The notes below the pieces were generated by a model. The model ran no database searches, was not told where the DNA came from, and was given only the letters and a program-made list of their open reading frames with translations. A DNA stretch of 6,346 nucleotides from positions 1-6,346 of the forward strand of contig JAFTQY010000006.1 in the NCBI GenBank assembly GCA_017462505.1. Reading direction: 5' to 3'. Shown here in pieces: positions 4,726 to 6,346 of this stretch. Numbering within the stretch: the stretch's first letter is position 1; each line of letters opens with the position of its first letter. A program made the position numbers and the translations under genes. This DNA is from Clostridia bacterium. GTDB taxonomy: Bacteria; Bacillota_A; Clostridia; Christensenellales; Borkfalkiaceae.

Positions 4726-6346
4726 TTAGAGTAAGGATTTAAATTCTTCCAAGGTCGCTTTAAATTCGTCCATAGCCGCTTGGAAAGGTTCTTTCGTCGT
4801 CAAATCCACGCCCGCCTTTTTGAGTATCGACACGGGGTCGTCGCACCCGCCAGAAGACAAGAACTCGAAATAGTCGCGCACCGCGCTTTCCCCCTCGGTC
4901 AAAATGCGTTTTACGATCGACACCGCCGAGATAATACCCGTCGCGTATTTATACACGTAGAACGAACTGTAAAAATGGGGAATACGCGCCCATTCATAGC
5001 GGATTTGCTCGTCATGGATAATGCCGTCGCCGTAATATTGCTTGTTCAATCCGTAGTACAGCTCGCTAAGATTCTCTTTGGTGAGCGCCTCGCCGTTTTC
5101 CGCCTTTGCGTGAGCGAGCTGTTCAAACTCTGCAAACTGCGTTTGGCGGAAGAGGGTCGCGCGGAATGTATCCATATAATAATTGAGCAGGAATTTTTTC
5201 AAATTTTTATCCGTACTGTTTTTATACAGATACTTTAAGAGCAAAACCTCGTTGACCGTGCTGGCGATCTCCGCAAGGAAAATGGTATAGCCCGATTTTG
5301 CATACGGCTGCGCGCTTGAAGATTTGTAGGTGTGGAGCGCGTGCCCCATTTCGTGCGCCACGGTGAAAATATCGTTGGTCGTTTCTTGATAATTAAGCAT
5401 TACGTACGGGTGGCAATCGTAAATACCCGCCGAATACGCGCCGCAACGCTTGCCCTCGTTTTCGCAAACGTCAATCCAGCCCTCGTTTTTGCCCTTTCGC
5501 AACAGCTCTTGATAATCCTTGCCAAGGGGAGCAAGCCCCTCGATCACGAGCTCATACGCCTTATCGAACGGCAGTTTGATCTCGGCGTTGTCTACTAAGG
5601 GCACAAACACGTCGTAGGCGTGCTGTTCTTCCATGCCCGTCACTTCCTTACGCAAGGAAATATATTCGTGTAAGGCGGGCAAGCCCTCGTGTACCGCCTC
5701 GATCAGGTTTTCGTACACCGCGGGGTCTACGTCCTCGCCGCTCATCGCCATCGCGATACAGCTGTCATACCCGCGCACCGTCTTATAGAAAACATCCTTT
5801 TTTACGTTGCCGTAGTACGTCTGCGCGATCGCGTCGATCAAATTGATATACGCGCCGTAGTATTTTTCAAACCAGTCCTTGCGCTCTGCCACCGTGCCCG
5901 AACGGAGCACTACCCCGTACATGCCGTGGCTCATCTGCACCTCTTCGCCGTTAAAGCTTGCCTTGGGCAGGTTCAAATTGGCGTTGTTCATCATCGAGAA
6001 CACGTCTTGAAAACCGCCCATTACGTCGCTGCCGAGCGCAAGCAGCTTTTCTTCCGCCGCGCTCAATACGTGCGCCTTGGACTTCTCTATCTTACGGAGC
6101 ATGTATTCGTAGGGCGCAAAATCGGGGTCGGCGATAAAGCCGTGCAAAAGCTCGTCCGAAAGGGTGGTGAGCTCAGGCTCGATAAAGGACAGCTTTGCGA
6201 AGATTTTGGAAAACATCGCGCCGACCATGGCGAGCGCAGAGGGATGCTTTGCGATACGCACGTCCTCGTCGTGGCGTCCGTTTGCGTAGATGTAGAGTTT
6301 TTCCAAACGGCGGGAAATGGTATCGTTGAGTCGCAAACAGGAAAGG
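4726..6346 (-). CDS. pepF: Oligoendopeptidase F (peptidase family M3B), 5' end beyond the window
   Basis: This zinc metallopeptidase of the thimet oligopeptidase superfamily degrades short peptides (roughly 7-17 residues in characterised PepF) in the cytosol. The frame is open to the last base of the window. A TTG at 6336-6334 is an internal Leu, not a start: upstream codons continue in frame and the text there (RRLEKLYIYANGRHDED) corresponds to a region about 60-70 residues into full-length PepF, which is about 600 residues. Numbering from that Leu, the zinc motif HEMGH is at 328-332 (bases 5355-5341) and the third ligand is Glu356 in FLAEIASTVNE. The conserved IPHFYSSFYVYKYATG block near the C-terminus supplies substrate-binding Tyr and His residues. 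There is no sign of secretion in the visible part. The TAA stop is 67 bases before dnaB, so co-transcription is possible but unproven. Confidence 0.95.
   Translation of the reverse strand, partial: LSCLRLNDTISRRLEKLYIYANGRHDEDVRIAKHPSALAMVGAMFSKIFAKLSFIEPELTTLSDELLHGFIADPDFAPYEYMLRKIEKSKAHVLSAAEEKLLALGSDVMGGFQDVFSMMNNANLNLPKASFNGEEVQMSHGMYGVVLRSGTVAERKDWFEKYYGAYINLIDAIAQTYYGNVKKDVFYKTVRGYDSCIAMAMSGEDVDPAVYENLIEAVHEGLPALHEYISLRKEVTGMEEQHAYDVFVPLVDNAEIKLPFDKAYELVIEGLAPLGKDYQELLRKGKNEGWIDVCENEGKRCGAYSAGIYDCHPYVMLNYQETTNDIFTVAHEMGHALHTYKSSSAQPYAKSGYTIFLAEIASTVNEVLLLKYLYKNSTDKNLKKFLLNYYMDTFRATLFRQTQFAEFEQLAHAKAENGEALTKENLSELYYGLNKQYYGDGIIHDEQIRYEWARIPHFYSSFYVYKYATGIISAVSIVKRILTEGESAVRDYFEFLSSGGCDDPVSILKKAGVDLTTKEPFQAAMDEFKATLEEFKSLL

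Noticed and set aside
3852..4742. A 296-codon open frame on the plus strand
   Set aside because: It is wholly antisense to dnaB, whose Walker and other helicase motifs are intact; its translation is Arg/His/Phe-rich with no recognisable domain, as expected for a shadow frame.
6334..6336. TTG as the start of the oligoendopeptidase
   Set aside because: The frame stays open to the window edge and the family's first 60-70 residues are missing, so it is an internal leucine codon.

Overview
The window is a stretch of bacterial chromosome with every supported gene on the minus strand, so transcription runs from high to low coordinates. No plasmid, phage, IS transposase, CRISPR or defence gene is visible. 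Gene content and order point to the Bacillota (Firmicutes), probably a Clostridia-type anaerobe with mid-range GC. The threonylcarbamoyl-AMP synthase, low-molecular-weight phosphatase and RpiB trio matches the ywlC-ywlE-ywlF neighbourhood of Bacillus subtilis. Most genes have AAGGAG/AAAGGA-type Shine-Dalgarno sites. The lineage call is inference; no marker gene in the window settles it.

Layout in transcription order: (1) an M3-family oligoendopeptidase F gene, 5'-truncated by the window edge (4726-6346). (2) A 67-base gap holding a strong bulged hairpin, then dnaB, the replicative helicase, with an unusual acidic tail ending in an SSB-like DDELPF-E (3147-4658). (3) A 149-base gap holding two copies of a 12-base near-palindrome and a GC-rich hairpin, which looks like a small repeat element or structured leader (2998-3146). 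(4) A compact cluster: Sua5/YwlC-type synthase (1990-2997), YwlE-like protein-arginine phosphatase with a Lys/Thr-rich tail (1298-1963), RpiB (840-1292) and an S51 peptidase E-like protein (105-806). Spacings there are 26, 5 and 33 bases, and the rpiB ribosome-binding site is formed by the last two codons of the phosphatase gene. (5) A tRNA-Leu(CAG) with encoded CCA (2-86), starting 18 bases after the peptidase stop codon and probably processed from the same transcript.

Functionally this is mostly housekeeping: tRNA t6A modification, tRNA-Leu supply, protein phospho-arginine turnover, the pentose phosphate pathway, two peptidases and the replication helicase. I found no evidence of a wholly new system. 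The points most worth a second look are the repeat-bearing sua5 leader, the SSB-tip-like end of DnaB, the basic tail on the phosphatase, and the hairpin in front of dnaB.
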